NCBI RefSeq assembly: GCF_040219215.1
Contig: NZ_JAVJSX010000025.1
Coordinates: forward strand, 186,001-250,000
Direction: 5' to 3'
Source of the DNA: Thalassobaculum_A sp040219215
GTDB taxonomy: Bacteria > Pseudomonadota > Alphaproteobacteria > Thalassobaculales > Thalassobaculaceae
DNA length: 64,000 bases
A model generated the notes under the pieces. That model made no database searches and was not told the origin of the DNA. It worked only from the letters and a program-made list of their open reading frames with translations. Made by a program: the position numbers and the translations under genes. Shown here one piece after another: positions 42,261 through 50,732 of the stretch (its first letter is position 1; every line of letters starts with the position of its first letter).

Positions 42261-44249
42261 ATGAACGCGCCCGTTCAGAATCCCCAGGTCGTGGCAGCGG
42301 TGGCGGAAATTCTCCGCCACCGCGTTCTGCCGCGCCCCTGGCGCGCTGTCGTACTGGCAATGGTCGTGATCGCGATCGGGTTGTCGGTCTACCAGTTGTT
42401 CAATCTCGGTTCGTCGATCGGCTGGGTGATTCTTGATCTCAGCTACCTCGACCTGCTGGTGGCGTTCCTGCTGCCGGTGGTCTTTCTGGTCTTCCCGATG
42501 CGGCCGGCCGACAAGGAACTGCCAAGTCCGCCGATCTACGATATCGTTTTGTTCGGTGTCGCGTTCGTGCTCGGCTGCTACCTCGCCTGGAACGCCGTTC
42601 CGGCGGTCGAGGGCGGCTGGGAGTACTTCGCGCCGACTCACGCGCGGCTCTCCAGCTTCGTGCTCTGGGCGCTGATGATCGAGGCGGTGCGGCGCACCGC
42701 CGGGCTGGCGCTCACCATCATCGTCCTGATCTTCTCGTTCTACCCGCCGGTCGCCGAGTACATGCCCGGCCCCCTGCAAGGCGCGCAGCAGCCGATGTGG
42801 GAAATCGGCCAGTACTATGCGTTCTCCGCCGAGGCGGTGTTCGGCATCCCGATGCGGGCGTTCGGCAAGCTGGTGATCGGCTTCGTGATCTTCGGCATAG
42901 CCCTGCAGCACACCGGAGCCGGACGGTTCTTCATCGACCTTGCCTTCGCCATGCTCGGCCATGTCCGAGGCGGCGGCGCCAAGGTCGCAATCTTCTCCAG
43001 CGGGCTGCTTGGCTCGATGAGCGGATCGGTGATCACCAACGTGCTGACCACCGGCACGCTAACCATCCCGGCGATGCGTCGCACAGGGTTCAGCAAGGAC
43101 ACCGCCGCCGCGGTCGAAGCCTGCGCGTCGACCGGCGGGGTGCTGATGCCCCCGGTGATGGGCGCCACCGCCTTCGTGATGGCTTCGTTCCTTGAAGTGC
43201 CCTACGTGGACATCGCGGTCGCCGCGATCATCCCGTCGGTGATGTACTATCTCGGTCTGTTCATGCAGATCGACGCCTACGCCGCGCACAACGGTCTGAA
43301 GGGCCTGCCACGCGAGGAACTGCCGCGCCTCCTCGACGTCCTGAAGGCAGGCTGGCACTACATCTTCTCGCTGGTCCTGCTAGTGTGGATGCTGCTCTAC
43401 CTGAAGCAGGAAGCGATTGCCCCGTTCTATGCGACGGTCGTGCTGCTTGCGACCAACCAGGTGTTCGGCAAGCGGCTGACGTTCGCCGACATCAAGCATT
43501 TCCTCTACGAAACGGCCAAGATCCTGGCTGAACTGGTGGCGATCCTCGGCGCGATCGGCCTGATCGTCGGTGCCTTGTCCGCCACCGGTTTGACCGGCTC
43601 GCTGGCAACCGACCTGATCCTGCTGGCCGGCGGCTCAGTCTACGGCTTGCTGCTGATGGGGGCGGCGACCAGCTTCGTGCTGGGCATGGGCATGACGGTG
43701 ACAGCCGCATACGTATTCCTGGCGATCGTGCTGGCGCCGTCGCTGGTCACCTCGGGGCTCGACCCGATGGCGGTGCACCTGTTCATCCTGTACTGGGGAA
43801 TGCTGTCCTACATCACCCCGCCGGTGGCGCTCGGCGCCTTTGCGGCGGCGACCATCTCCGGCTCGGACCCCATGCGCACGGGCTTCACCGCGATGCGCCT
43901 CGGCTCCATCATCTACTTCATTCCGTTCTTCTTCGTGATGGAGCCTGCGCTCATCCTGCAGGGGACGCCGGGCGATATCCTGGTGGTGCTGTCCAGTGCC
44001 GTGGTCGGCGTCGCCCTGATTGCCGGCGCGACCCAAGGGTATCTGGTCGGCATCGGTCGCATGGGGACCGGCATGTTTGGACGGGCGTCCCGCTTGATGG
44101 TGTTCGTCGGCGGCCTGTTGTTTGCGTTCCCGGGCAGCGACGACCTCGGCATCGGGCACTGGGAGGGCGTTGCTGCTGGTGCCGTGATTGCGGCACTCGG
44201 CCTGCTGTTGGTGCGCTTCGGCCGGCCGGCGGAGGGGGTGGCGCGCTGA
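42261..44249 (+). CDS. TRAP transporter fused permease (DctQ-DctM), TAXI-associated
   Basis: Large membrane protein of 662 aa joining the small and large TRAP permeases. The N-terminal third contains several helices of DctQ type (WRAVVLAMVVIAIGLSVYQL; LLVAFLLPVVFLVFP). The DctM-like part begins around residue 190 with GAGRFFIDLAFAMLGHVRGG, then FSSGLLGSMSGSVITNVLTTG, and ends with helices at the C-terminus (LMVFVGGLLFAFPG, then IAALGLLLVRFG). It starts 34 bases after the receptor gene, with GGGAGG upstream. Confidence 0.92.
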   Translation: MNAPVQNPQVVAAVAEILRHRVLPRPWRAVVLAMVVIAIGLSVYQLFNLGSSIGWVILDLSYLDLLVAFLLPVVFLVFPMRPADKELPSPPIYDIVLFGVAFVLGCYLAWNAVPAVEGGWEYFAPTHARLSSFVLWALMIEAVRRTAGLALTIIVLIFSFYPPVAEYMPGPLQGAQQPMWEIGQYYAFSAEAVFGIPMRAFGKLVIGFVIFGIALQHTGAGRFFIDLAFAMLGHVRGGGAKVAIFSSGLLGSMSGSVITNVLTTGTLTIPAMRRTGFSKDTAAAVEACASTGGVLMPPVMGATAFVMASFLEVPYVDIAVAAIIPSVMYYLGLFMQIDAYAAHNGLKGLPREELPRLLDVLKAGWHYIFSLVLLVWMLLYLKQEAIAPFYATVVLLATNQVFGKRLTFADIKHFLYETAKILAELVAILGAIGLIVGALSATGLTGSLATDLILLAGGSVYGLLLMGAATSFVLGMGMTVTAAYVFLAIVLAPSLVTSGLDPMAVHLFILYWGMLSYITPPVALGAFAAATISGSDPMRTGFTAMRLGSIIYFIPFFFVMEPALILQGTPGDILVVLSSAVVGVALIAGATQGYLVGIGRMGTGMFGRASRLMVFVGGLLFAFPGSDDLGIGHWEGVAAGAVIAALGLLLVRFGRPAEGVAR

Positions 44250-44267
44250 GCGCGCCTCCGCCAGCCT

Positions 44268-44621
44268 CTATTCCTTCGCCTGCACCGCAGCCGCAAAGGT
44301 GTGCGTGACGATCTTGCCGTCCCGGATGACCAGGGTATCGGTACCGAGATGGAACTTCATGGTGCTGGATTCGGCCTGCCACATCAGGAACACGGTCTCG
44401 CCGCGCTTGTCCTGCCGGATGCTGGTGAACGAGGTTCCTGCAGGCAGCATCATCGTGACCAGACCGTTCAGGAACGTGCGGATCTGCTCGCGGCCTTCGA
44501 ACACACCGTCCGGTGAGAACAGGATCGACTGATCGGTGTAGTCTTCCAGAAGGCCCTCGACGTTGCTGCTGGCAAGGCAGGACATGTGGTGGCCCAGGAC
44601 TTCTTCGACCGTTTTGCTCAT
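44268..44621 (-). CDS. SnoaL/NTF2-like small protein, ketosteroid-isomerase-fold
   Basis: Protein of 117 aa with an NTF2-like fold: MSKTVEEVLGHHMSCLASSN, then LEDYTDQSILFSPDGVFEGR and TDTLVIRDGKIVTHTFAA, typical of SnoaL-like proteins of unknown activity. GAAGGA precedes ATG 44621; an upstream in-frame ATG at 44663 has no ribosome-binding site. It is convergent with the TAXI permease gene. Cytoplasmic or periplasmic location is not distinguishable, but no signal peptide is seen. Confidence 0.8.
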   Translation of the reverse strand: MSKTVEEVLGHHMSCLASSNVEGLLEDYTDQSILFSPDGVFEGREQIRTFLNGLVTMMLPAGTSFTSIRQDKRGETVFLMWQAESSTMKFHLGTDTLVIRDGKIVTHTFAAAVQAKE

Positions 44622-44948
44622 TCCAGTTCCTTCCGCGTGACGCTCCGATGCGCCGCACCTCATGCCTCAACCGGCCCGCCGGCGTCGAGTGCTAAATGAC
44701 CGGCGCAGCCGGCTGACGCGTAGCCAATCTGCAACGCCGATGCGCCGCCTTGCGTGAACCTGCGGTCCCGCGGGCATCGGTTCTCGAACCCGGGATACCG
44801 GGTAAAAGATACCACCCGTCGTGTGCTGCATCGCTTGGAACGGCAAATATGCTCTTTTCGGCGCGCACCGGCAGACGCACGGCGTTTCCCGCCGGTGTTG
44901 CCCGGATACACAACCGGAGCGCAAGACGTTGCAGGTCAGCCACACCCG
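44622..44948. other. 327-base gap without a convincing gene
   Basis: No frame shows a recognisable protein with a ribosome-binding site. A 6-base perfect stem ACCCGG-GATA-CCGGGT lies at 44788-44803. Upstream of the SnoaL-type gene some minus-strand sequence is open but carries no family feature. The region probably holds the end of the acyl-CoA dehydrogenase transcript and the SnoaL gene's promoter. Confidence 0.5.
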
Positions 44949-46109
44949 TCAGTGCGCGTCCGTCCAGGCTTTGACCATGTTGCGGGCGATGACGATCTGC
45001 TGGATCTGCGACGTGCCTTCATAGATCCGGAACAGCCGGACGTCGCGGTAGAACCGTTCGACCGCGTAATCAGCCATATATCCGGCACCGCCATGGATCT
45101 GCACCGCCCGGTCGGCGACCCGGCCGACCATCTCGGAGGCGTAGTACTTGCAACAGGCGGCCTCCATCGGCGCCTTGCCCTCGGCGGTATAGAGTGCCGC
45201 CGCGTCCAGCGTCATCGACCGGGCGGCGTACATCTCGGTCTGGCTGTCGGCCAGCATCGCCTGAACCAGTTGGAAATCGGCGAGGCGCGAGCCGAACTGC
45301 TGCCGCTCGGTTGCGTAGCGCAGCGACTCCTCGATCAGGCGCTGCGCGATCCCGACGCACACCGCCGACAGATGGATGCGACCGCGGTCGAGCACCTTCA
45401 TCGCGGTCTTGAAGCCCCGACCCTCCACACCGCCGATGACCGCGTCCGCCGGCACCCGGACGTCCTCGAAAATGACGTCGGCCACGTGCGTGCCTTGCTG
45501 TCCCATCTTACGGTAGGGCTGGCCGTAGGAAATGCCGGGCGTCCTGGCGTCGACCAGGAAAGCTGAAATGCCTGAAGAGCCGGGGGCGTCCGTGTCACTG
45601 CGCGCCATCACGGTCAGCACTCCCGCGCGCCGCGAGTTGGTGATGAACCGCTTGGTGCCGTTCAGGATCCAGCCATTGCCGTCCTTGCGGGCTGAAGTTC
45701 GGATCGACGCGGCATCCGATCCGGCTTCCGGCTCGGTCAGGCAGAACGAACCGACCAACTCCCCGCTCGCCAGTCGCGGCAGGTAGCTTTTCTTCTGCTC
45801 CTCAGTGCCGTCGATGACGATACCCTGGCTGCCAATCCCGACATTGGTGCCGATCAGCGAGCGGAACGCCGGCGAGGTACGGCCGAGTTCCATCATCAGC
45901 CGCGCCTCTTCGACCATCGACAGGCCGAGCCCGCCATAGGCTTCAGGGATGGACACGCCGTACAACCCCATCTCGGCCATCTCCGCGGGTACGGCATCGG
46001 GTATGGCGTCGTCCCGGGATACCTGTTCTTCGAGCGGAATCAGGCGTTCGTCGACGTACCGGCGCACGCTGTCGAGCAACTGGTTCAGGGTCTCGGGGTC
46101 GAGCGCCAT
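44949..46109 (-). CDS. acyl-CoA dehydrogenase (MCAD/SCAD-like)
   Basis: Flavoprotein of 386 aa. Unlike the pair at 1-4 kb, it has the classical catalytic Glu in IYEGTSQIQQIVIARN. FAD-binding segments are CLTEPEAGSDAASIRTSA and WILNGTKRFITNS; ATERQQFGSRLADFQLVQ is the ACAD signature. AGGAGG precedes ATG 46109. Likely a short- to medium-chain or branched-chain enzyme; the substrate is unknown. It diverges from the gamma-glutamyltransferase gene, 175 bases away. Confidence 0.93.
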   Translation of the reverse strand: MALDPETLNQLLDSVRRYVDERLIPLEEQVSRDDAIPDAVPAEMAEMGLYGVSIPEAYGGLGLSMVEEARLMMELGRTSPAFRSLIGTNVGIGSQGIVIDGTEEQKKSYLPRLASGELVGSFCLTEPEAGSDAASIRTSARKDGNGWILNGTKRFITNSRRAGVLTVMARSDTDAPGSSGISAFLVDARTPGISYGQPYRKMGQQGTHVADVIFEDVRVPADAVIGGVEGRGFKTAMKVLDRGRIHLSAVCVGIAQRLIEESLRYATERQQFGSRLADFQLVQAMLADSQTEMYAARSMTLDAAALYTAEGKAPMEAACCKYYASEMVGRVADRAVQIHGGAGYMADYAVERFYRDVRLFRIYEGTSQIQQIVIARNMVKAWTDAH

Positions 46110-46284
46110 AATACGTGCCTCCTGTGAAATGCTCTTTCAACACGGGCGGACTATACCCAGGCCGATCGCCGATCGTCCACGCGCGGGCTGCCGATCCGGA
46201 ACGGGTGCCGTCGCATCGCCCGCCTTGCCGGGCGTCACCGGGGGAGCTATCACCCATTCGACACCCCTCGGAGGAACCGACTCC

Positions 46285-47868
46285 ATGCGCGATCTGCACC
46301 GCCCCGGCCGCTCGCCGGTCTATGCCCCGAACGCCGCCATCGCCACGTCGCACCCATTGGCGACCCAGGCCGGGATCGACGTGCTGAAATCCGGCGGCAC
46401 CGCTGTCGATGCCGCCGTCGCCGCCTGCGCGGTTCTGTGCGTGGTCGAACCGGCGATGACCGGCATCGGCGGCGACTGCTTCGCGCTGATTGCGCCGAAG
46501 GGCTCGGGCGACATTGTGGCGCTGAACGGTTCCGGTCGCGCGCCGGCGGCCGCCGAGCTCGGCTGGTACCTGGAGCGCGGCATCAAGGAAATCGGGATGA
46601 CCGCCGACCCCCACGCGGTCACCGTCCCGGGCGCCATCGCCGCCTGGACGGTTCTCCTGGAACGCTTCGGCAAGAAGGGTTTTGCCGAGTTGCTGGCGCC
46701 GGCGATCCGTTTTGCCGAGGAAGGCTTCCCGGTGGCGTCGCGGGTCGGGGCCGACTGGATCGACGACACCCCCCGGCTGCAGCAGCACGCGGTCAGCCGC
46801 GAGTTCATGCTGGTGAACGGCAAGGCGCCGGCGATCGGCACCCGCCACAGCAACCCCAGGCTGGGCGCCACTTTCCGGCGGATCGCCGAGAAGGGCCGTG
46901 ACGGCTTCTACACCGGCCCGGTGGCCGACGACATCGTCAAGGAACTGCGCTCGCTCGGCGGACTGCACACCCTGGAAGACTTCGCCAAGGCCGAGGCCGA
47001 GTGGGTCGATCCGATCAAGACCACCTTCCGTGGCCACGACGTCTATGAGTGCCCGCCGAACGGCCAGGGCATCTGTGCCCTTATGATCATGAACATCCTG
47101 TCCGGCTACGACATCGCCGGGCTGTCCGATGTTCAGCGCATCCACCTGCTGGCCGAGGCCACCAAGCTCGCCTATGCCCAGCGCGACCGCTACGTCTCCG
47201 ATCCGCGGCAAGTCGATGTACCCGTCGACTGGCTGCTGTCGGAGGAGCACGCCAAGGGCCTGCGCGCGATGATCGACCCCCAGCGCGCCGGGGCGTTCCG
47301 GCCAAGCGACTTCCCGGTCCACAAGGACACCATCTACTTGTCCTGCGTCGACGCCGACGGCACGGCCATCAGCTTCATCAACTCGCTGTTCTCCGGGTTC
47401 GGTAGCGCGATCATGGCTCCGGAGTCCGGCGTCATGCTGCAGAATCGCGGCCGCTCATTCTGCCTGCAGGAAGGCCACGCCAACGCCATCGCCCCCAACA
47501 AGCGGCCGATGCACACCATCATCCCCGGCATGGTGGTAAAGGACGGCAAGGCCGTGGCGCCGTTCGGTGTGATGGGCGGCCAGTATCAGTCGACCGGACA
47601 CACCGGCTTCCTCAGCAACATCCTCGACCTCGGCATGGACGTGCAGGAATCGATGGACGCGCCACGCAGCTTTGCGCTCGGCGGCAAGCTGCAGGTCGAG
47701 AACACCTTCGCGCCGGAGATCTACGCGGCGCTTGAGGCCAAGGGCCATATCCTGGAGCACATGGGCAAGCCGCTGGGCGGCAGCCAGGCGGTCTGGATCG
47801 ACCGGGCCAATGGCTGCCTGGTCGCCGGCTCCGACCCCCGCAAGGACGGCTGCGCGCTCGGCTACTGA
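46285..47868 (+). CDS. gamma-glutamyltransferase family protein
   Basis: N-terminal-nucleophile hydrolase of 527 aa, made as a proenzyme and self-cleaved. The catalytic Thr is in KDTIYLSCVDADG, Thr349, with the following GTAISFINSLFSGFGS. GTAVDAAVAACAVLCVVEPAMTGIGGD is the large-subunit signature. No signal peptide is visible, so it is probably cytoplasmic and of YwrD-like type rather than the secreted GGT. Classical activity on glutathione is known for the family; the substrate here may be another gamma-glutamyl or amide compound. GGAGGAA precedes ATG 46285. Confidence 0.9.
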   Translation: MRDLHRPGRSPVYAPNAAIATSHPLATQAGIDVLKSGGTAVDAAVAACAVLCVVEPAMTGIGGDCFALIAPKGSGDIVALNGSGRAPAAAELGWYLERGIKEIGMTADPHAVTVPGAIAAWTVLLERFGKKGFAELLAPAIRFAEEGFPVASRVGADWIDDTPRLQQHAVSREFMLVNGKAPAIGTRHSNPRLGATFRRIAEKGRDGFYTGPVADDIVKELRSLGGLHTLEDFAKAEAEWVDPIKTTFRGHDVYECPPNGQGICALMIMNILSGYDIAGLSDVQRIHLLAEATKLAYAQRDRYVSDPRQVDVPVDWLLSEEHAKGLRAMIDPQRAGAFRPSDFPVHKDTIYLSCVDADGTAISFINSLFSGFGSAIMAPESGVMLQNRGRSFCLQEGHANAIAPNKRPMHTIIPGMVVKDGKAVAPFGVMGGQYQSTGHTGFLSNILDLGMDVQESMDAPRSFALGGKLQVENTFAPEIYAALEAKGHILEHMGKPLGGSQAVWIDRANGCLVAGSDPRKDGCALGY

Positions 47869-47881
47869 GGAAACACCGCAC

Positions 47882-48844
47882 ATGACCCACAAGACCGCGA
47901 TCATCGGCCTCGGCATCATGGGCCGCCGGCTGCTGGAAAACCTGCTGGTGCATCCGGCGTTCGAGCCGGTGGCACTGTGGGATCCGTCGGCCGGCTCGTG
48001 CGACAAGGCCCGCGCGGTGGCGCCGGGCGTCCCGGTCGTCGACAGCGCGGAAGCGGCCATAGCCGCCGCTGACGTGCTGTACCTCGCCTGCCCGCCGGTA
48101 CCTCGCAAGGCATATGCGCTGGCGGCCGCCGGCGCCGGCAAGGCGGTGTTCCTGGAGAAGCCGCTCGGTGTTGACATTCCCGAGAGCCGGGACCTCGTGC
48201 AGCGCCTCGCGGCGGCCGGAACGCCGGCGGCGGTGAACTTCACGCAGGCGTCGTCTCGCGGCTTCGAGGTGCTGCGCAGCGCCATCGATGGCGGCGAGGC
48301 CGGCGACGTGCTGGGCATCGACATCGTCGTCACCTACCCCGCCTGGCCGCGCGCCTGGCAGGTCGACGCCGACTGGCTGCGCTTCAAGGCGGAAGGCGGC
48401 TATACCCGCGAGGTAATCTCGCACTTCCCGTTCCTGTCGGAGCGGTTCCTTGGCCCGCTGACCCTCAGATGGGCCCACCCCAGCTATCCGGCCGATCCGG
48501 CGCTATGCGAGACCCAGGTGCTGGCCCGGTTGGAGACCACCGACGGCCGCCCGGTCAGCGTGCTCGGTTCGGTCGGCGGCGCCCAGCCCGACCGCCAGGA
48601 GGTCACCGTCAAGGCCAGCAAGACCGGCTTCCGGTTTACCGAGTTCTACCAGCTCTGGAAATCGACCGGCGGCGAGTGGAGCGCGGCCTACGACTTTCCA
48701 ACCGACCCGCGCAGGGACTCCCTGCAGCGCCAACTCGGCGAGTTGGACAAATGCGTGCGCGGCGAGCCGCACCGACTGGCGACGCCGGAGGAAGCCTTGC
48801 GGGTGCAGGTGCTGATCGAAGGCATGCTGGCCGGCCAAAGCTAA
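47882..48844 (+). CDS. Gfo/Idh/MocA family oxidoreductase
   Basis: NAD(P)-binding oxidoreductase of 320 aa: KTAIIGLGIMGRRLLENLL gives the Rossmann GxGxxG, and VFLEKPLG (EKP) is the family signature. The substrate is often a sugar or inositol, but it is not defined here. It starts 13 bases after the gamma-glutamyltransferase stop, so co-transcription is likely. The ATG lies in CACATGACCCAC; no strong ribosome-binding site is visible, but GAGG occurs nearby. Confidence 0.85.
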   Translation: MTHKTAIIGLGIMGRRLLENLLVHPAFEPVALWDPSAGSCDKARAVAPGVPVVDSAEAAIAAADVLYLACPPVPRKAYALAAAGAGKAVFLEKPLGVDIPESRDLVQRLAAAGTPAAVNFTQASSRGFEVLRSAIDGGEAGDVLGIDIVVTYPAWPRAWQVDADWLRFKAEGGYTREVISHFPFLSERFLGPLTLRWAHPSYPADPALCETQVLARLETTDGRPVSVLGSVGGAQPDRQEVTVKASKTGFRFTEFYQLWKSTGGEWSAAYDFPTDPRRDSLQRQLGELDKCVRGEPHRLATPEEALRVQVLIEGMLAGQS

Positions 48845-48905
48845 CCGGGAACACCCATACCGACTTCGGGATTGGAACTGCCCCGAGAGGCCCGTATTCA
48901 CGCTC

Positions 48906-49091
48906 GCCTCGGCATCGTCGGATGTCGCCTCGGCGAACCCCGAGGCGGTCGGCTCGGGGATGCGGATCACCTTCGCCGTTGCCACGGCTTTGATCCTGTT
49001 CGCCGCCGTGATCTCGATCGGCAGCCGGCGTCTCAAGACACGCCGTACGGCCGTTCAGCGCCCTGGCCCGCATAGCGATCCGGCATCATGA
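48906..49091 (+). pseudogene. probable MFS transporter C-terminal remnant
   Basis: An open frame with no good start reads ASASSDVASANPEAVGSGMR, then ITFAVATALILFAAVISIGSR with a basic tail RRLKTRRTAVQRPG and stops at 49089-49091. This looks like the last membrane helix and cytosolic tail of a drug-efflux MFS protein. The remainder of the 12- or 14-helix protein is absent. Assignment rests on a single helix and its flanks, so it is uncertain. Confidence 0.45.
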
Positions 49092-49122
49092 AGCCGTCAC
49101 TCCTGCATGACACCAAAGCACG

Positions 49123-49716
49123 TTACCCGTCGATCGGCCGCCACGCGTGCAGCACGGCGCGGGAGTCGGCGTCGAACGCAAAGAAGTTGCCGCCGCCGCT
49201 GCCCGGTTGGTCGAACCGCCGGCTGATCGCCTCTCCCAGCAATTGGGCCAGCAGGAGCGCGCCGACCGCTCCGTGCGAGACCACGGCGATACCCCCCTTC
49301 CCCGGCGCCTCGGCGATCACCGCGTCGATGGCGCCGACGATGCGCGCCTGTTCGTCGACAGCACGTCCCCAGCCGCGGATTGATCGCTCCGGCTCGGCGA
49401 AGAACCGGTCGGCCAGCCCTTCGAACTCGGCGGGCGGCAGGTAGCCGGTGGCCGAGCGATCGTTCTCACCGAGATCGGCCCGCACCCTCACCGGCAGGCC
49501 GATGGCGGCGGAGAGGATTTCGGCACCGTCCAACGCCTTGCGCTCGGCACTGCTGTACAGGGCGCTCAGGGCCGGCACCCAGGGACACACGCAGGCCTTT
49601 ACCATGCGCATCCGGCCAAGCGGCGACAACGGCCATTCAGTAATCGTCACCCCCGGGTCGATGACGACGTTCGGGTGCGTGATGAAATAGACAATACGGG
49701 CCGGTGGCGCGCTCAC
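49123..49716 (-). CDS. histidine phosphatase superfamily protein with altered RHG motif
   Basis: Phosphoglycerate-mutase-like protein of 197 aa. The usual RHG is replaced by THP (VYFITHPNVVIDPG, His14), while the second catalytic His148 (VVSHGAVGA) and the SSAERKALDGAEIL region are kept. The loss of the phosphate-binding Arg suggests altered or weak phosphatase activity, though this variant seems to form its own subfamily. GTG 49716 overlaps the TGA of the nitronate monooxygenase gene (GTGA), so translation is coupled. Function unknown. Confidence 0.8.
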   Translation of the reverse strand: MSAPPARIVYFITHPNVVIDPGVTITEWPLSPLGRMRMVKACVCPWVPALSALYSSAERKALDGAEILSAAIGLPVRVRADLGENDRSATGYLPPAEFEGLADRFFAEPERSIRGWGRAVDEQARIVGAIDAVIAEAPGKGGIAVVSHGAVGALLLAQLLGEAISRRFDQPGSGGGNFFAFDADSRAVLHAWRPIDG

Positions 49717-50732
49717 TCGGCCGCGGCGGACTCCGCGTCCGCTGCCATCAGGCCGCCGAGCCGGCCGCTTGCCGCCACCGCCTCGTCGACCAGCCGGTCC
49801 ATGATCGCCTCGACCGGCTCGATCTTGTCGGCGAACACGCAGGCCTGCCCCATCGACAGAATGCCCTTTTCGGGATCCCCGACGGTGTAGGCCTCCTTCT
49901 GCAATGTCCCCATCACATAAGGACGGTACGCGTCGAACGCGGTCACCCCCTGCTTCTCCAGGTCGGCGATCGCGCGGGTCGTGGCGTTGTCGATGCCGCG
50001 GAACGTGTTGCGCAGTGACGCCAGGACCAAGGCAGTGTCGGTCTCCTGTGCATCGACCACCCGCTGCTTGATCAGATCGTGCGACCAGATCTCGGTCGCC
50101 ACCAGGAAGCGGGTGCCGAGCAGCACCGCGTCGGCGCCCATCGCCAGGGCGGCGGCAATCTGCGAGCCGGTGCCGATGCCCCCGCCGACCAGCACCGGAA
50201 CCTCCAGACGCTGTACGGCAAGCGGGATCTGCACGATGCTGCCGATCAGGTTCAGCCCAGGATGGCCGCCGCATTCCGCGCCAACCACCGCCACCGCGTC
50301 GATCGGCAGCTTGGACACCGCCGAGATCGCGTGCTTGACCGTCGCCACCTTGTGGAACACCACGCCGCCGGCGTCCTTGATCCGCTCGACGAACTCGGTC
50401 GGCGGCAGGCCGGCGGTCTCGAAGTGCCGCACGCCTTTGTCCAGCGCCACCTCAAGCTGGGCCGGCAGATCCTTGTTCTGTTCCGGACGGTTCGACATGT
50501 ACAGGTTCACGCCGAACGGCTTGCCGCCGGTCAGCGTCGCCGCCTTGTCGAGTTCGGCCTCGAACCGACCCTCCTCCGGGAAGGTCTTGGCCGTGATGAA
50601 GCCCATGCCGCCGGCGTTGACGACCGCCGCCACGTAGTTGGCATCGGCCAGCCACATCAGGCCACCGGCCACGATCGGATGGCGGATGCCGAACAGTTCG
50701 GTGATGCGGGTCTTGAAGCGTTGCGGCCTCAT
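49713..50732 (-). CDS. nitronate monooxygenase family protein
   Basis: FMN-dependent TIM-barrel enzyme of 339 aa; class I nitronate monooxygenases oxidise propionate-3-nitronate or nitroalkanes, and close relatives are FabK-type reductases. It has HPIVAGGLMWLADANYVAAV, the His-containing GAECGGHPGLNLIGSIV, and the phosphate-binding VPVLVGGGIGTGSQIAAALA. It overlaps the start codon of the histidine-phosphatase-like gene and is itself overlapped by 4 bases at its start by the stop of the synthetase gene (50729-50732). Confidence 0.9.
   Translation of the reverse strand: MRPQRFKTRITELFGIRHPIVAGGLMWLADANYVAAVVNAGGMGFITAKTFPEEGRFEAELDKAATLTGGKPFGVNLYMSNRPEQNKDLPAQLEVALDKGVRHFETAGLPPTEFVERIKDAGGVVFHKVATVKHAISAVSKLPIDAVAVVGAECGGHPGLNLIGSIVQIPLAVQRLEVPVLVGGGIGTGSQIAAALAMGADAVLLGTRFLVATEIWSHDLIKQRVVDAQETDTALVLASLRNTFRGIDNATTRAIADLEKQGVTAFDAYRPYVMGTLQKEAYTVGDPEKGILSMGQACVFADKIEPVEAIMDRLVDEAVAASGRLGGLMAADAESAAAE

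Noticed and set aside
44775..44800. A T-loop-like string GGTTCTCGAACC suggesting a tRNA
   Set aside because: No acceptor, anticodon or D arm can be formed around it, so it is not a tRNA gene.
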